A DNA stretch of 64,000 nucleotides from Cryptomeria japonica (Eukaryota; Streptophyta; Pinopsida; Cupressales; Cupressaceae). The notes under the pieces were generated by a model, which was not told the origin of the DNA, made no database searches, and saw only the letters and a list, made by a program, of their open reading frames with translations. The stretch covers positions 608,940,209 through 609,004,208 of the forward strand of contig NC_081413.1 in assembly GCF_030272615.1 (NCBI RefSeq). Reading direction: 5' to 3'. A program made the translations under genes and the position numbers. This document shows, piece after piece, positions 10,975-21,285 of the stretch (within the stretch, counting starts at the first letter, position 1; every line of letters begins with the position of its first letter).

Positions 10975-12460
10975 CCCTCACGCTCGCAATGGTCAAATTT
11001 TGGTTTTCATGTGCACAAACCGACGTCATGAGTGCGTCCGGGTGGACAGGTTTACACTAGGAATTCTCCTCTAATGAATCCCAAAGCGTCGGAACGTCGA
11101 GAGTCATACCCTACCGACGCAATCTCTCAAGTGCCTTGAGTCCAAAAAATTGTCAAACTTTGACAGACAGTTTCTTCCAATCCAGGACACATATGATCGA
11201 TTTGTTTGAACCTGTGGGGTTGCGTGAGGCTCCTCTACAATGGCCTATCTCATTTTTTGATGACTCGGAGCCATTTTTCAATTGGCTAGAATTGATTCGG
11301 TTCGTCATGTGCACAAATCAACGTCACGAGCATGTCCAGGATGGCAATTTTATGCTAGGCATGATCCTCTTGTGAATCCCAAAGCGTTGGAACGTCAAGA
11401 GTCATACCCTACCGATGTGATCACTCAAGTGCTCTGAGTCCAAATAATTGTCAAACTTTGACGGACTATTTATTCCAATCTAGGACACAAGATTGATATG
11501 TTTGAACCTATGGGGTCATGTGAGGCTCCTCTACAATGGCCTATCTCGGTTTTTTATGACTTGGAGCCATTTTCAATTGGTAGCATTTTTTGCCTGCTGC
11601 AAAAATTATCAGTTGCATGCAATGCAAAGTTGCAGGATATGCTAGAATTGATTCAGTTCATCGTGTGCACAAACCGACTTCACAAGCACATCTGGGTGGG
11701 AATTTTTATGCTAGGCATGTTCCTCTCGTGCATCCCAAAGTGTTGGAACATCGAGAGTCATACCCTACTGGTGTAATCTCTCAAGGACACATATGATAAA
11801 TCCATTTGAACCTGTGGGGTCATGTGAGGCTCCTCTAAAATGGCCTATCTCAGTTTTTGACGACTCAGAGACATTTTCAATTGGTAGCATTTTTTTGCCT
11901 GCTGCAAAAATCGTCAGTTGCATGCGATGCAAAGTTGCGAGATAGGCTAGAATTGATTCGGTTCATTATGCGCACAAACCAACATCACGAGAATGTCCAA
12001 GTGGGTAGGTTTACTCTAGGAATGCTCCTCTTGTGCATTCCAAAGCACAAGAACGTCGAGAGTCATACCCTACTAGCGTGATCTCTCAAGTGCCCTGAGT
12101 CTAAAAATTGTCAAACTTTGACGGACTATTTCTTCCAATCCAGGACACATATGATCAATATGTTTGAACTTATGGAGTCGCGTGAGGATCCTCTACAATA
12201 TCCTATCTCGATTTTTTACGACTCGAAGTCATTTTCAATTGGTAGCATTTTTTTGCCTGCTGCAAAAACCGTCAGTTGCATGCAATGCAAAGTTGCAAGA
12301 TAGGCTAGAATTGATTCAATTCATCCTGTGCACAAACCAACGTCATGACCGCATCTAGGTGGGAAGTTTTATGATAGACATGCTCCTTTCATGCATCCCA
12401 AAGGACTGAAACATCAAGAGTCATACCCTATCGACGCGATGTACAAGTTGTTTGACAACT
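10975..12460 (+). repeat. Tandem array of 300-360 bp units inside the DNA transposon
   Basis: Landmarks recur in order about four times: 'gtgcacaaaccgacgtcacgag' variants (near 11010, 11310, 11670, 11970, 12330), 'cccaaagcgtcggaacgtcgagagtcatacccta' variants, 'aattgtcaaactttgacgga', 'cttccaatccaggacacatatgatc', and 'gaggctcctctacaatggcctatctc'. Some units have lost 50-60 bases, giving two length classes. Open frames through the array are by-products of the repetition. Each unit starts with GTGCACAAA, the same nonamer as in the terminal repeat core. Confidence 0.8.
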
Positions 12461-12679
12461 TTGTTGACATTTTTTGCTCAAATTGTATCTAGACTCAATC
12501 TATGACCCCTATGACCCGATAATGACTCAAATAATTCTCCATGATTATACAAGAATTAAGAATGCTCATGATTTAACTTATCACATCACATAAACTCAAA
12601 ACATAGTCACAAAACATAGACACGAAAACTAGTCACAAAACATTCACATATTATTCAAAAATTTGCCTCTAAATATGGT

Positions 12680-12920
12680 CAAATCAACTCTTGGCTATTT
12701 GAATATACAAAAAAATGTCTTACAAATCATCTCATGGGATTTTATACAAAATTTGGCATTACAATATGTGCGATTCAGCTCATCGCCATTTTAATATACA
12801 AAATTTGGCATCTACATATGTAAAAATCAGCTCATTGTCATTTAATTATACAAAATTATGCCCCTAAACATGTAAAAATCAGCTCATGGGCATTTATATA
12901 TACAAAAAACGAATATAGAA
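12680..12920. repeat. Degenerate ~60-bp tandem repeats
   Basis: Four neighbouring blocks share the order 'cagctcat', 'catttaatatacaaaat' and 'atatgtaaaaat' with changes, at a spacing of about 60 bases. The block lies between the 300-360 bp array and the 3' end of the transposase gene. The 12460-12680 stretch before it is AT-rich and shows nothing I recognise. Confidence 0.55.
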
Positions 12921-12977
12921 CAATTCATCGATGATATATACAAAATTCTCAAAATCATTCTACTCTAAACTGTAGAA

Positions 12978-15877
12978 TCAATCAAGTGAGGCTTCAGGAT
13001 CGACTCTAACCTGTATTGTGTCAAGTATTGCCTCGTGGTCAAATTCATGAACTTTCCATAAAATCTTGCTATGAGGTCTACCACGATACTTCACCAAATG
13101 AATATTTGTTGCAAAAACAAGGTTAGAGAAATGAAGAATATGTTTTCGTGTTTCAAATTCCTCGAACAACCAAACATCAGAATTCTTGATAGGGTATCTC
13201 CTAAGCCATGTTCCTATCATGAAAACAGACCCTATTGGGTACTCAATACCCTCTCCGTCAATGATTGTGGTTGTCAATTTTCTTTTTGGCTCAACACAAT
13301 GACACAAATAGTAATCTATTTCTTCTTCATTGTTCTCTTCTACAACAACTGCATACACATGACTTGTATTTTATAAAGTGTTAATTAATACCAAAAATAA
13401 AGTATGATGTACAACAAAATGAACCAAAAAGAATACTTGCAAAAAAATTAACTCAAAAAATCACCTGAATCCACTAGGTCGGATACATGGTCAAAATCCA
13501 TTGGTGTCTCCATCTATCTCAATTATAGTGCTTTGGGAATTTGATATGTATCAATGGGAACCAACGGTCTACAAGACCATTTGTCAACCCACTCTTGTGA
13601 TTCACATTCTTCCCACAAACAATACATGCATGAAGAGAAAAAACATACCATCTGTCTCGTATAAATTACTAGTGAGCTTGCATTTGAACTCATAAATGAG
13701 TTCATGTCACTCGATCCTGCAACTGTACAACAATCTAGATAGTTTTCAATGTTAGATTTAGTGATCAACCAAAAATATCTATGAACCATTGACGTGCCTG
13801 GAATACCTGGACCCATCGTAGACTTACACCATCCCACAATTGTTTCTGCATCTATCAACTCAGCACCTCCTTCGTACTTCAATTCCTCTCTATCTAGGGC
13901 TCTTTTTACACATGCTCCTACACCATTGTTCTCTCCCTTACCATGTCCAACCTTAGTGAAATTCCAAAAATGTTGTACACCGCTTGTCATATGCATCCTT
14001 GTCAACCAATAAAACATCCTTGCATTCTTGAATTGTGTGGTACAATTATCTGACCATATTAAGTGTCGATTGTATCGTATGCTCCTTTCCCTTAAACTAT
14101 CATAGAAAAATTTAAAGCATCCTTGTACAAACTCCAATGAATGAGTACGATCATCACTTATGTAGAAGTGATACTCTCTTACAACCTTTCTATCCTCCTT
14201 TGTGTTATCATCTACCTGCATGAATGCCATGTGTACAAAAACAGAAACTTGTGTAGAATGATAATACATATATTGCACTTCATTTTGAGGTTGTAGTGTA
14301 TAATTTTCAGAAAAATCAACGATAGAGACAATGGTGCCAAGAGGAAATGTGTCCTTACATAACTTGAATTGCTCATATAACCATCGAGCTCTATGTGTAT
14401 GCATTATGTACTCATAAACTAGTTTCTCTTGAAACATTTTCATAAATTCAGCTACACATATATCATTTTTCACTAACTCACATCTCTTCAAATATTTTTC
14501 ATCTTTAACTCCATATGTGACTGTCTTGTATTTAATAAAAGAAACCAGTTTCCTACCAATTTCATATCTGCTCTCCAAATGTACACATCTTGGTAAATGT
14601 TGTAAACCACCACATATAGCACAAAAACCTTCCAAACAAGGCATCTTATAATAAATGCAACCATCATGTCTATTACATAGCACACTTGAAATAAATTCTC
14701 TGACCGACTTAGGAGGTTCTTGTATATTGCATTCCTGCAAAATGTCATTAGGTTGCAAAGTAGAACAAATATGATGAAAAATATCATAGTGCATGGAAAA
14801 TTCAATATGCATCCTACAACAACACGTGGTGCGTACATGATTAATCTTAATAAAAAGGGTTTTGTCATTTCAAAAAATATTTGAGGAAAATTTTGAAGGA
14901 ATCTTTCATAAAATTTAGTTTGAGTCATATCCAAATAGTGTTTGGCATGTGGCTCATAATTTGTAGACTCGATTCGCCTTCTAACAACATCTCTTTGGTT
15001 GGGCGAAACTCTTGTGTTGTCATGCCAAAAAAATTCAATTAATGTTCTTGGTGCGTCAACAACAACCTTGTCTTTGCATGGTAGTCTGCCCAAGAATGCC
15101 TAAAGAGAATTATTGTTAGGTTCCTCTATTTTTTCTCGCCTCTGTAATGCTTTACTTAATGTTGTTCTACTAACATTTAATGACTTACTTGTTTTTCTTA
15201 TCAAATGATCTTTTTTAATTTTCTTGTTCATTATGGTTGATGTAATGACACATCGAGTAGCATTAGAATCTTTAGTACATGATTTTCAACCAATAGCTTG
15301 ATATGCATCAGATAGATTTCTCACAATAGTTCTTTCATTGTTACTTTCAGATGATCTTAGGCCTAGAATTCTCATTGTCTCTCTAAAATTCAAATTTTTA
15401 ATCATTTGAACAATTGATTGACATATTGCGGTTTGATTTAAGTTTCAAAATAGCTTTGCCATATTCTTTTAACCATTCTCCTACAAGTTCATTCATTCAT
15501 TTTATCGGGCATTGGCTTCAATATATATCAATGTCAATTAGATACTTTGATTTCCTATGAATAATTCTAGGAGGTGTTAACATCGGTGCATTATGTACAT
15601 TCAATTCATCAAATAGAGAAGGTGTATGTTCATCATTTAATTGATTATTCAATGTGGTATCCTCTTCAATTGCATTAGGTTCATACGGAAAATCAAATGT
15701 CTCTTCTTCAATTGCATTAGGTGCATTATGTTCATTTGGTAAATCAAATTGAGATGTTGAGGATGACATACCTTCTTCTCCTATTGTTCTTATGTCACGT
15801 AATTTCTTCGTATGTTGCCTTTGTCTTTTCTTTTCAGCCTCTCATTGTTCCATCATTCCTCACTTGTTCTTTCCCAT
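12978..15877 (-). pseudogene. Transposase-like gene with candidate DDE core, superfamily unassigned
   Basis: The frame can be followed from an ATG at 15877 with a Lys/Arg-rich start (possible nuclear signal), through an acidic linker (15518-15770) and a helix-turn-helix-like stretch ('SLNVSRTTLSKALQRR', about 15140-15190), to the main block at 13465-14870. That block has a Cys-rich segment (about 14810-14840), 'DFSENY' and 'YYHSTQVSVF' (about 14250-14320), 'ISDDRTHS' (about 14140), 'IWSDNCTTQFKN' (about 14020-14060) and 'GHGKGENNGVG' (about 13920-13950). Asp in DFSENY and SDN, plus acidic residues near the GHGKG motif, fit an RNase H-fold DDE core. A GT-AG intron (13349-13464) joins a last exon (12978-13348) ending in TAG or TGA-type termination. 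Stops and a one-base frameshift near 14860 break it. DDE status is inferred from motifs and from the terminal repeats around it. Confidence 0.65.
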
Positions 15878-15884
15878 GTTTGAT

Positions 15885-16250
15885 ATCGGTTGTCCTAAAT
15901 AGAATCATATTACATATATATGTAAACCAAAGTTCATAAACAAATAAATAACCATAAATATACATCTTATCATTATTTTTTTGAATCAAAACTATTAAAC
16001 AATCACAATAATATTGACAAAACTAATAAAAACAATAATTAAATCATTTAAAATCATGTAAAAACAAAAAAATTCACTTACTTCTAATATAAAACAGTGA
16101 TAGAACTGCAGACAACTTTTGAGGTCGTTGAGGCTCTTGGGCAAATAAAACTATGTCTAAGTACCCCATACACACTATATTAATAACCGTGTGCATGTTG
16201 TTAGTCCATAAAATGTTGGGAAGCCCAACGGTATTTTTTGTCCCACCTTG
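15885..16250. other. Non-coding stretch upstream of the transposase gene
   Basis: AT-rich, no gene seen. It should hold the promoter of the minus-strand transposase gene, but I see no distinct TATA box at a normal distance. Confidence 0.35.
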
Positions 16251-16254
16251 TACT

Positions 16255-16440
16255 AATAATTAGCGCGTACGCGATCTTACACCTTAAAAATGTTATGGCA
16301 AGGTGGCAACTAATAGGTTCAGTACCCCGTACGTGCTTACAAGTAATAAGTAGCACGTATGCGCTCCTACGCCTTAAAAATGTTATGGCAAGGCGATAAA
16401 CTAATAGGATCTGTACCCCGTATGCGTTATTTTTAGTAAA
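16255..16440 (+). repeat. Two ~118-bp units with GCGTACGC-like words
   Basis: Two adjacent units share 'tagcgcgtacgcg' or 'tagcacgtatgcgc', then 'ccttaaaaatgttatggcaagg', then 'aactaatagg', then 'gtaccccgtacg' or 'gtaccccgtatgcg'. The palindromic words match those near the transposon's left end. Confidence 0.7.
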
Positions 16441-16446
16441 GAAAAT

Positions 16447-17130
16447 GTGAAGGAAAAGGGAGGGAGGGAGAGAGGGAGAGAGAGAGAGGGAGAGATGGAG
16501 GGAGGGAGAGAGAGGGAGAGAGGAAGAGGGAGAGAAGGGGGGAGGGAGAGAGAAGGAGGGGGGAGGGAGGGAGGGAGAGAAGAAGGGGTATGGAGAGAGA
16601 GAGAGAGAGAAGAAGGGGCATGGAGGAAGAGAGAAGGGGAGAGAATCAAGTCTCTATTTTTCACTTAAGTCTATCTCTCTCTCTCTCTCTCTCTCTCCCT
16701 TTCTCATCTCCCTCTCTCTCTCCCTTTCTCACTCTCTGCCTCTCTTCGCACCTCTCTCTCTTTAATCTCTTGTACTCTCATTACATCCCTTCCTCCCTCT
16801 CACACAGACTCTCTCTATCTCTCACCCTCTCTCTCCTTCCCTCCCTCCACCTCTCTCTCTCTCTCTCTCTCTCTGTGAATCCCCTTCTTTTTGTCGCTCT
16901 CAATCTCTATCTCTCCCTCTATTTCCCTCTCTCTCTCTCCATCTCTCTCTCCCCCTCCCTTTCGCTTTCTCTATATCTATCTACCGCCCCCTCTCTCTCT
17001 CCATCTCTCTTTCTCTCATTTATCTCTTGTCTCTCCCTCTTAGTCTCTATCTATCTATCTCACTCTCCTCCTCTCTTAGGTGTATCTCTCTCCCATTCCA
17101 TCCCTCTCCTCCCCCTCTCTCCCTTTCTAG
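16447..17130. repeat. Purine (GA) tract facing a pyrimidine (CT) tract
   Basis: 16447-16650 is almost pure G and A on the plus strand; 16672-17130 is almost pure C and T. The two halves are roughly self-complementary, so the single strand could fold into a long hairpin. Long open frames on both strands here (Ser/Leu-rich or Arg/Glu/Gly-rich) are low-complexity artefacts. Confidence 0.85.
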
Positions 17131-17915
17131 GGTCATATGGTATTCTTAGGGGTCATATGGTATCCTAGGGCTCCATGCATATGTCCTAAGAAGTCATAGG
17201 ATACCATATGACTCCTTAAGGCACCATATGACCCATAACAACACATAAGAGGTTATATGGAGTCCTGAGGGGTCATAGGACACCATATGACCCCTTAGCA
17301 CACCATACAACCCATAATGACACCAAATGGTGTCCTAAGGGGTCATAGAACACTATATGACCTTTTAGGATACCATACGACCCATAACGACACCATATGG
17401 AGTCTTAAAGGGTCAAATGGTGTCCTAAGGGGTTGTAGGAGATCATATGACCCCTAACGACACCATAGGGTGTCCTAAGGGGTCCTAGGAGTCATAGACA
17501 CCATAAGACACATAACGACACCATATGGTGTCCTAAGGGGTCATATGACACCATATGACCCTTAGAACATAATATGACCCCTAACAACATCTAAGGGGAC
17601 ATAGGGTGTCCTAAGGGGTCACAGGACACTATATGATCCCTTAGGACACCACAAGACCTATAATGACACCAAATAGTGTCCTAAGGGTTCATAGAACACC
17701 ATATGACCCTTTAGGACACCATATGGTGTTGTTATGGGTCGTATGGTGTCCTAAGGAGTCATATGGCATCCTATGACCCCTTAGGATACCATATGGCGTC
17801 GTTATGGATCGTATGGTGTCTTAAGGGGTCATATGGTGTCCTAAGCGGTCATAGGACACCATATGACCTCTTAGGAAACAATATGACCTCTAAGGACACC
17901 TAAGGGTCATATGGT
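17131..17915. repeat. 20-bp minisatellite with units in both orientations
   Basis: The unit GGGGTCATATGGTGTCCTAA and its reverse complement TTAGGACACCATATGACCCC alternate about 35-40 times with changes. The unit's centre CATATG is itself a palindrome. The same repeat fills 55095-55850 in the related element. Mixed orientation means many possible hairpins. Confidence 0.9.
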
Positions 17916-18122
17916 GGGCTAATAAAATGATATATTATTTAAAGTTATGAATAGAACATAATAAAATAGAAAATCGGTAGTTTAGTTTTTATATAGCTAA
18001 GTTAGACCATTATCAGCATAAGAGAGACTCAAAGAGAACAAACAACGAGGCTTCACTAAAAAGCAACTGTAAGAGCTTGACCTAATCCTAAGTGTACTAA
18101 CTTTCTCAAACATATAATGCCC

Positions 18123-18452
18123 TTAAATTTGCAAGGCTATAGGAGTGATCTCGATTGTGACTATAGGAATTACACACTTGATTTCTTTCATGGGTATGTA
18201 CCCTTCCAGGCCTTTTGACAAGTGATGATCATCATCTATTATCACTGCCATGCTTACAACAAACTTCAATTTCTTTAGATGATAGGCATTGTGTAACAAC
18301 ATGGGAACTCTCGCATACCCAACACTATCATTCTTTGTGACATCATCTGTGTTACTCTCTATCTTTCTCTCCCTACCAGTTGTTTCCTTCTGAAAAACAT
18401 ATTGCAGGTAGTCTGACTCATCATTTTGCTTTGTTGACACTATTTTCCACAT
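18123..18452 (-). CDS. Small hypothetical ORF (109 codons) in the transposon's right part
   Basis: The frame has ordinary amino acid composition, unlike the low-complexity frames beside it, with a hydrophobic-acidic middle ('FVVSMAVIIDDDHHL') and no family I recognise. It lies between the minisatellite and the right arm. It could be an exon of a transposon gene or captured host sequence; chance cannot be excluded. A 95-codon plus-strand frame overlaps it at 18380-18667 and is less convincing. Confidence 0.3.
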   Translation of the reverse strand: MWKIVSTKQNDESDYLQYVFQKETTGRERKIESNTDDVTKNDSVGYARVPMLLHNAYHLKKLKFVVSMAVIIDDDHHLSKGLEGYIPMKEIKCVIPIVTIEITPIALQI

Positions 18453-18694
18453 CTGCTCTTCTCATTAAAAACACATTCGAGAAGAATATTGCTGCAAGTT
18501 TCCTTGTTTGTCACGGTAATGCACCCATGGTTCAATTTCATACCCTTCTTCCTCCTATTCAATATAAACACACAAATTATCCATTAGTCAATATTCTTAG
18601 GAGAGCATACATGATAAAAATCAAAGAGGAAGTTGTAGACAAGAAACAAATTCACTTACTTCTATAGATGTGCAGACACAATTGCAGTGGGGTA

Positions 18695-18751
18695 TGGAGG
18701 GAGGGAGAGAGAGAAGAAGAGAGAGAGGGATGGGGTATGGAGGAAGCGAGA

Positions 18752-18815
<64 letters not shown>
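18695..18815. repeat. (GA)n microsatellite
   Basis: A GA-rich tract includes a pure (GA) run from about 18755 to 18813, inside the DNA transposon. Confidence 0.9.
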
Positions 18816-18818
<3 letters not shown>

Positions 18819-18869
18819 TGTACACGCTTGAGAGGGGGAGATAATACACTTATATGTGTGTATATATAT

Positions 18870-19852
18870 AGTTAAGATAGAAAATACGCGCTTCTTACAC
18901 CATAAGTACCTCGTACGTGTTTTTTATACCATAAGTACTTCGTACACACTTTTGACTGTTTAGGCCTGGATGACAAATCTACGGTTTGGAAGTTTGATTT
19001 CCCTCCATTTCCCTCCTTTTTGACATGTTTTATTTTATCAACTTGGTTTCTCGACTTCGTCATCATCAGGTTTACACTTCATCAAGTGGGTATTTCTAAA
19101 ATTGCCACCATATTTTCACCCATCTTCTGATATTTCTAACCATATAATTTTTAAAAAATTTGAACAACAATAACATATTCTTATCGAATTTCTTTTACCA
19201 GTGTCTACATAGTTCTCACAGACATAGGTGCACCATTTTTTTGATAACTTTTGATATACATATTCAAATTTAAAAAACTTTATATATTATTGTAGTGCAC
19301 TTGATTATTTACAATTTTAAAAAAATAAAATTGTATTTTCAATTTGTTTAGTGCAGCTTATGCTTCGCGCATGAACAAGTTCCTAGTTTTAAGGATGTGC
19401 TTGATTGGAAAAATCATTAAAAAAAATACTCAACAAAAAATTACAAAAAAATAAACATCTTCTAGTGCTCACTCTTAACTATCTTTATACCAAAGGATTT
19501 GTCAAAATACTAAATATAACTATGAATTTTTTGATGTGCATGTCACACACTATGTTATGTTTTCAAAAAAAATCAGGGTCTTTTTTTCATGCGCGAAGGA
19601 TTTGACCCCCTTAGTCTTGTCCAATTTTGAAAAAGTTTAGCATTTTGGAAACTAGATTCAAATTAATACAATATTTGTTCTTTGATTATCTTCATATCTT
19701 GAGTGGATGACTTTCATATTTGTTCTTTGATTATCTTCATATCTTGAGTGGATGACTTTCAAAATTTGACTCCAAGTTCAAGTTCACCTGATTTCAGAAA
19801 AAAGTGTCCACTTATACCCCCCTTTTTGACCACCATCTTTGTGCACTTACCC
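18870..19852. repeat. Right arm of the DNA transposon, shared with 57870-58802
   Basis: This non-coding arm aligns with the right end of the second copy, sharing 'aagtgggtatttctaaaattgccacca', 'acccatcttctgat', 'gtagtgcacttgatt', 'ggatttgacccccttagtctt' and the terminal 'ataccccccttttt'. It begins with GTACGTG-like words (18885-18955). A 43-bp block starting 'tttgttctttgattatcttc' is tandemly duplicated at about 19674-19760. No gene is supported. Confidence 0.8.
19803..19852 (-). repeat. Right terminal inverted repeat of the DNA transposon
   Basis: Contains GTGTCCAC (19804-19811), a C-run, and TGACCACCATCTTTGTGCAC (19827-19846), ending CTTACCC. It mirrors the left end. The same end with a few changes closes the second copy at 58802. 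Confidence 0.75.
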
Positions 19853-19856
19853 TGGG
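19853..19856. repeat. Candidate target site duplication (TGGG), right copy
   Basis: Matches 7467-7470 on the far side of the transposon. Confidence 0.55.
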
Positions 19857-20230
19857 ATCTAAGTGAATGATACTTCTTCAAAATGTTTTTTAAACTCTTA
19901 TGCCAACCATTTGTAAGGCATGATCTTTTCATCTTTAGTTTGATAATCATCATTTATTTGGTTGATTATAAGTTGTGAATCACCATAAGCATGTAATTCC
20001 TTAATGTTCCATTTAGTGGCCATTTTGAGCCCTATAGTCAATGCTTCATATTTTGCAGTATTGTTTGTGCATGGAAACCACAATCTATAAGATTTGGAAT
20101 TGTGTGTCCCTGAGGTGTGATGAACAAAATTCCAACGCTTGATCCATATTATGTATTGGAACCATCAAAGTACAACTCCCAAAATTTTGTGCTTATTGTC
20201 AGAATGTCTACATCAGAAAATTCAATGTGC
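19857..20230 (-). pseudogene. Second (archaeal-type) RNase H domain of the Tat element
   Basis: On the minus strand the segment reads 'ELYFDGSNT' (about 20175), 'FPCTNNTAKYEAL' (about 20035-20080) and 'YGDSQLIINQ' (about 19960-19990), the order of acidic motifs found in the extra RNase H of Tat-lineage gypsy elements. The three acidic residues expected for metal binding are visible, but there are stops and a frameshift near 20090. The frame runs to the edge of the DNA transposon at 19857 and resumes in the integrase region at 7466. A second RNase H is diagnostic for the Tat lineage (established knowledge). Confidence 0.75.
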
Positions 20231-20283
20231 AATGGTGTGTCATCTTGTAAGGGTGCTTCATCCAATTGATCAACAATAACTTG

Positions 20284-20850
20284 TCATTCGATAGCTTTTC
20301 GATCAACATATTCTATATCAAACTCACTTAGTGCCATAACCCATTTGGCCAATTTGCCTGTCAAAGTTGACTTGCTCAGTAAATACTTTAGTGGATCTAT
20401 TTTTGCTATCAATTTCACAGAATGAGTCAACATATAATGTCGCAATTTCTGAGTTGTGAATACAACTACTAGGCATGTCTTCTCTACTGAAGTATAGTTT
20501 ATTCCATAGCCTACAAGTGTTCTACTAATGTAATACACTACTCTTTCTTTACCTTCTTCATCATGTTGTGCAAAGAGAGCTCCTAGTGATACATTTGTCG
20601 CTAAAATGTAAAGCAACAATGGTTTCCCTTTGATTGGTGATACAAGTACTGGAGGATTCATCAGATATTCTTTAATTTGCATAAAAGATTCTTCACACTT
20701 CTGATCCCATTTGAATGGAAAATTCTTATGTAAAAGATGAGTGAATGGATGACATCTATCTGCTAATTGAGAGGCAAATCTTCTGATTGATTGCAATCTT
20801 CCTTGTAGAGAGCGTAATTGACTTATGTTTCTAGGAGACTCCATTTCCAT
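20284..20850 (-). pseudogene. RT connection and first RNase H domain of the Tat element
   Basis: A 188-codon open frame carries the RT thumb/connection ('SQLRSLQGRLQSIRRF') and RNase H motifs: 'LLLYILATNVSLGALFAQ' where family members usually have Asp after Tyr-Ile or similar, 'YYISRTL', 'YTSVEKTCLVVVF' and 'HYMLTHSVKLIAK'. Catalytic acidic positions look partly changed. It continues from the reverse transcriptase on its right and leads to the second RNase H on its left. It would degrade template RNA during reverse transcription. Confidence 0.8.
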
Positions 20851-21285
20851 GATAGCTTTGACCTTTTCTGGATCTACTTCAATTTCACGAGCTGATATAA
20901 TGTACCCAAGAAGTTTTCAAGAGGTTACTCCAAATGCACATTTCTTTGGATTCAATCTTAACTGATATTGTTCGAGCCTATCAAAGATCTTTCCCAAGAT
21001 GTTCAAATGTTATTTCCTTGTATGAGATTTTGCAAGTATATCATCTTCATAATCTTCCATAAATGTATGCATCATATCATGGAAAATTGTTGTCATGGCT
21101 CTTTGATAAGTTGCTCATGCATTCTTAAGCCCAAATGGCATAACATTCTAATAGTAAGTACCCCATGCACAGGTGAATGTGGTATTTTCTTGATCTTCAG
21201 GGGAAATTCTTATTTGATTGTACCCCGAGAATCCATCCATTAATGAAAACATCTCATGTCCTGCTGATAAGCCTACAATTATATC
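20851..21285 (-). pseudogene. Reverse transcriptase, C-terminal part, of the Tat element
   Basis: On the minus strand, broken frames give 'EMFSLMDGFSGYNQI' (about 21215-21255), a 'MPFGLKNA'-type motif (about 21115-21140), and a motif at the catalytic YxDD position reading Tyr-Glu-Asp-Asp (about 21040-21055), close to the usual YVDD. Several stops are present. The N-terminal half lies at 22677-22934, beyond the solo LTR. Confidence 0.8.
21281..21285. repeat. Target site duplication ATATC, left copy, of the solo LTR
   Basis: ATATC directly precedes the LTR's TG start and is repeated at 22672-22676. Confidence 0.85.

Larger units (their letters stand above)
7471..19852. mobile_element. 12.4-kb DNA transposon with terminal inverted repeats, superfamily unassigned
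   Basis: The two ends are imperfect inverted repeats. Left: GGGGAATGTGCACAAAG then ATGGTGGTCA, followed by GTGGACAC. Right, reverse complemented: GGGTAAGTGCACAAAG then ATGGTGGTCA, a short G-run, and GTGGACAC. The element interrupts the pol gene of the minus-strand Tat element exactly between the second RNase H and the integrase. It holds a transposase-like gene on the minus strand (12978-15877), a second multi-exon gene on the plus strand (7863-10457), and several internal repeat blocks. A truncated relative with the same right end lies at 55095-58802. The ends do not start with CACTA and the duplication is about 4 bases, so I do not assign it to CACTA, hAT or Mutator. Both genes are broken, so this copy is probably immobile unless helped. 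Confidence 0.75.

Noticed and set aside
11136-12358. Several similar 60-90 codon frames
   Set aside because: They repeat with the 300-360 bp tandem array and match no protein family.
13071-14012. Plus-strand frames of 70-100 codons
   Set aside because: Antisense to the transposase-like gene, which has the recognisable motifs.
16401-17168. Long Ser/Leu-rich and Arg/Glu/Gly-rich open frames on both strands
   Set aside because: They lie wholly in GA and CT simple sequence; such tracts lack stop codons by composition.
17131-17915. Possible CRISPR-like array
   Set aside because: Units are contiguous, degenerate and in both orientations, without unique spacers, and the genome is a plant's.
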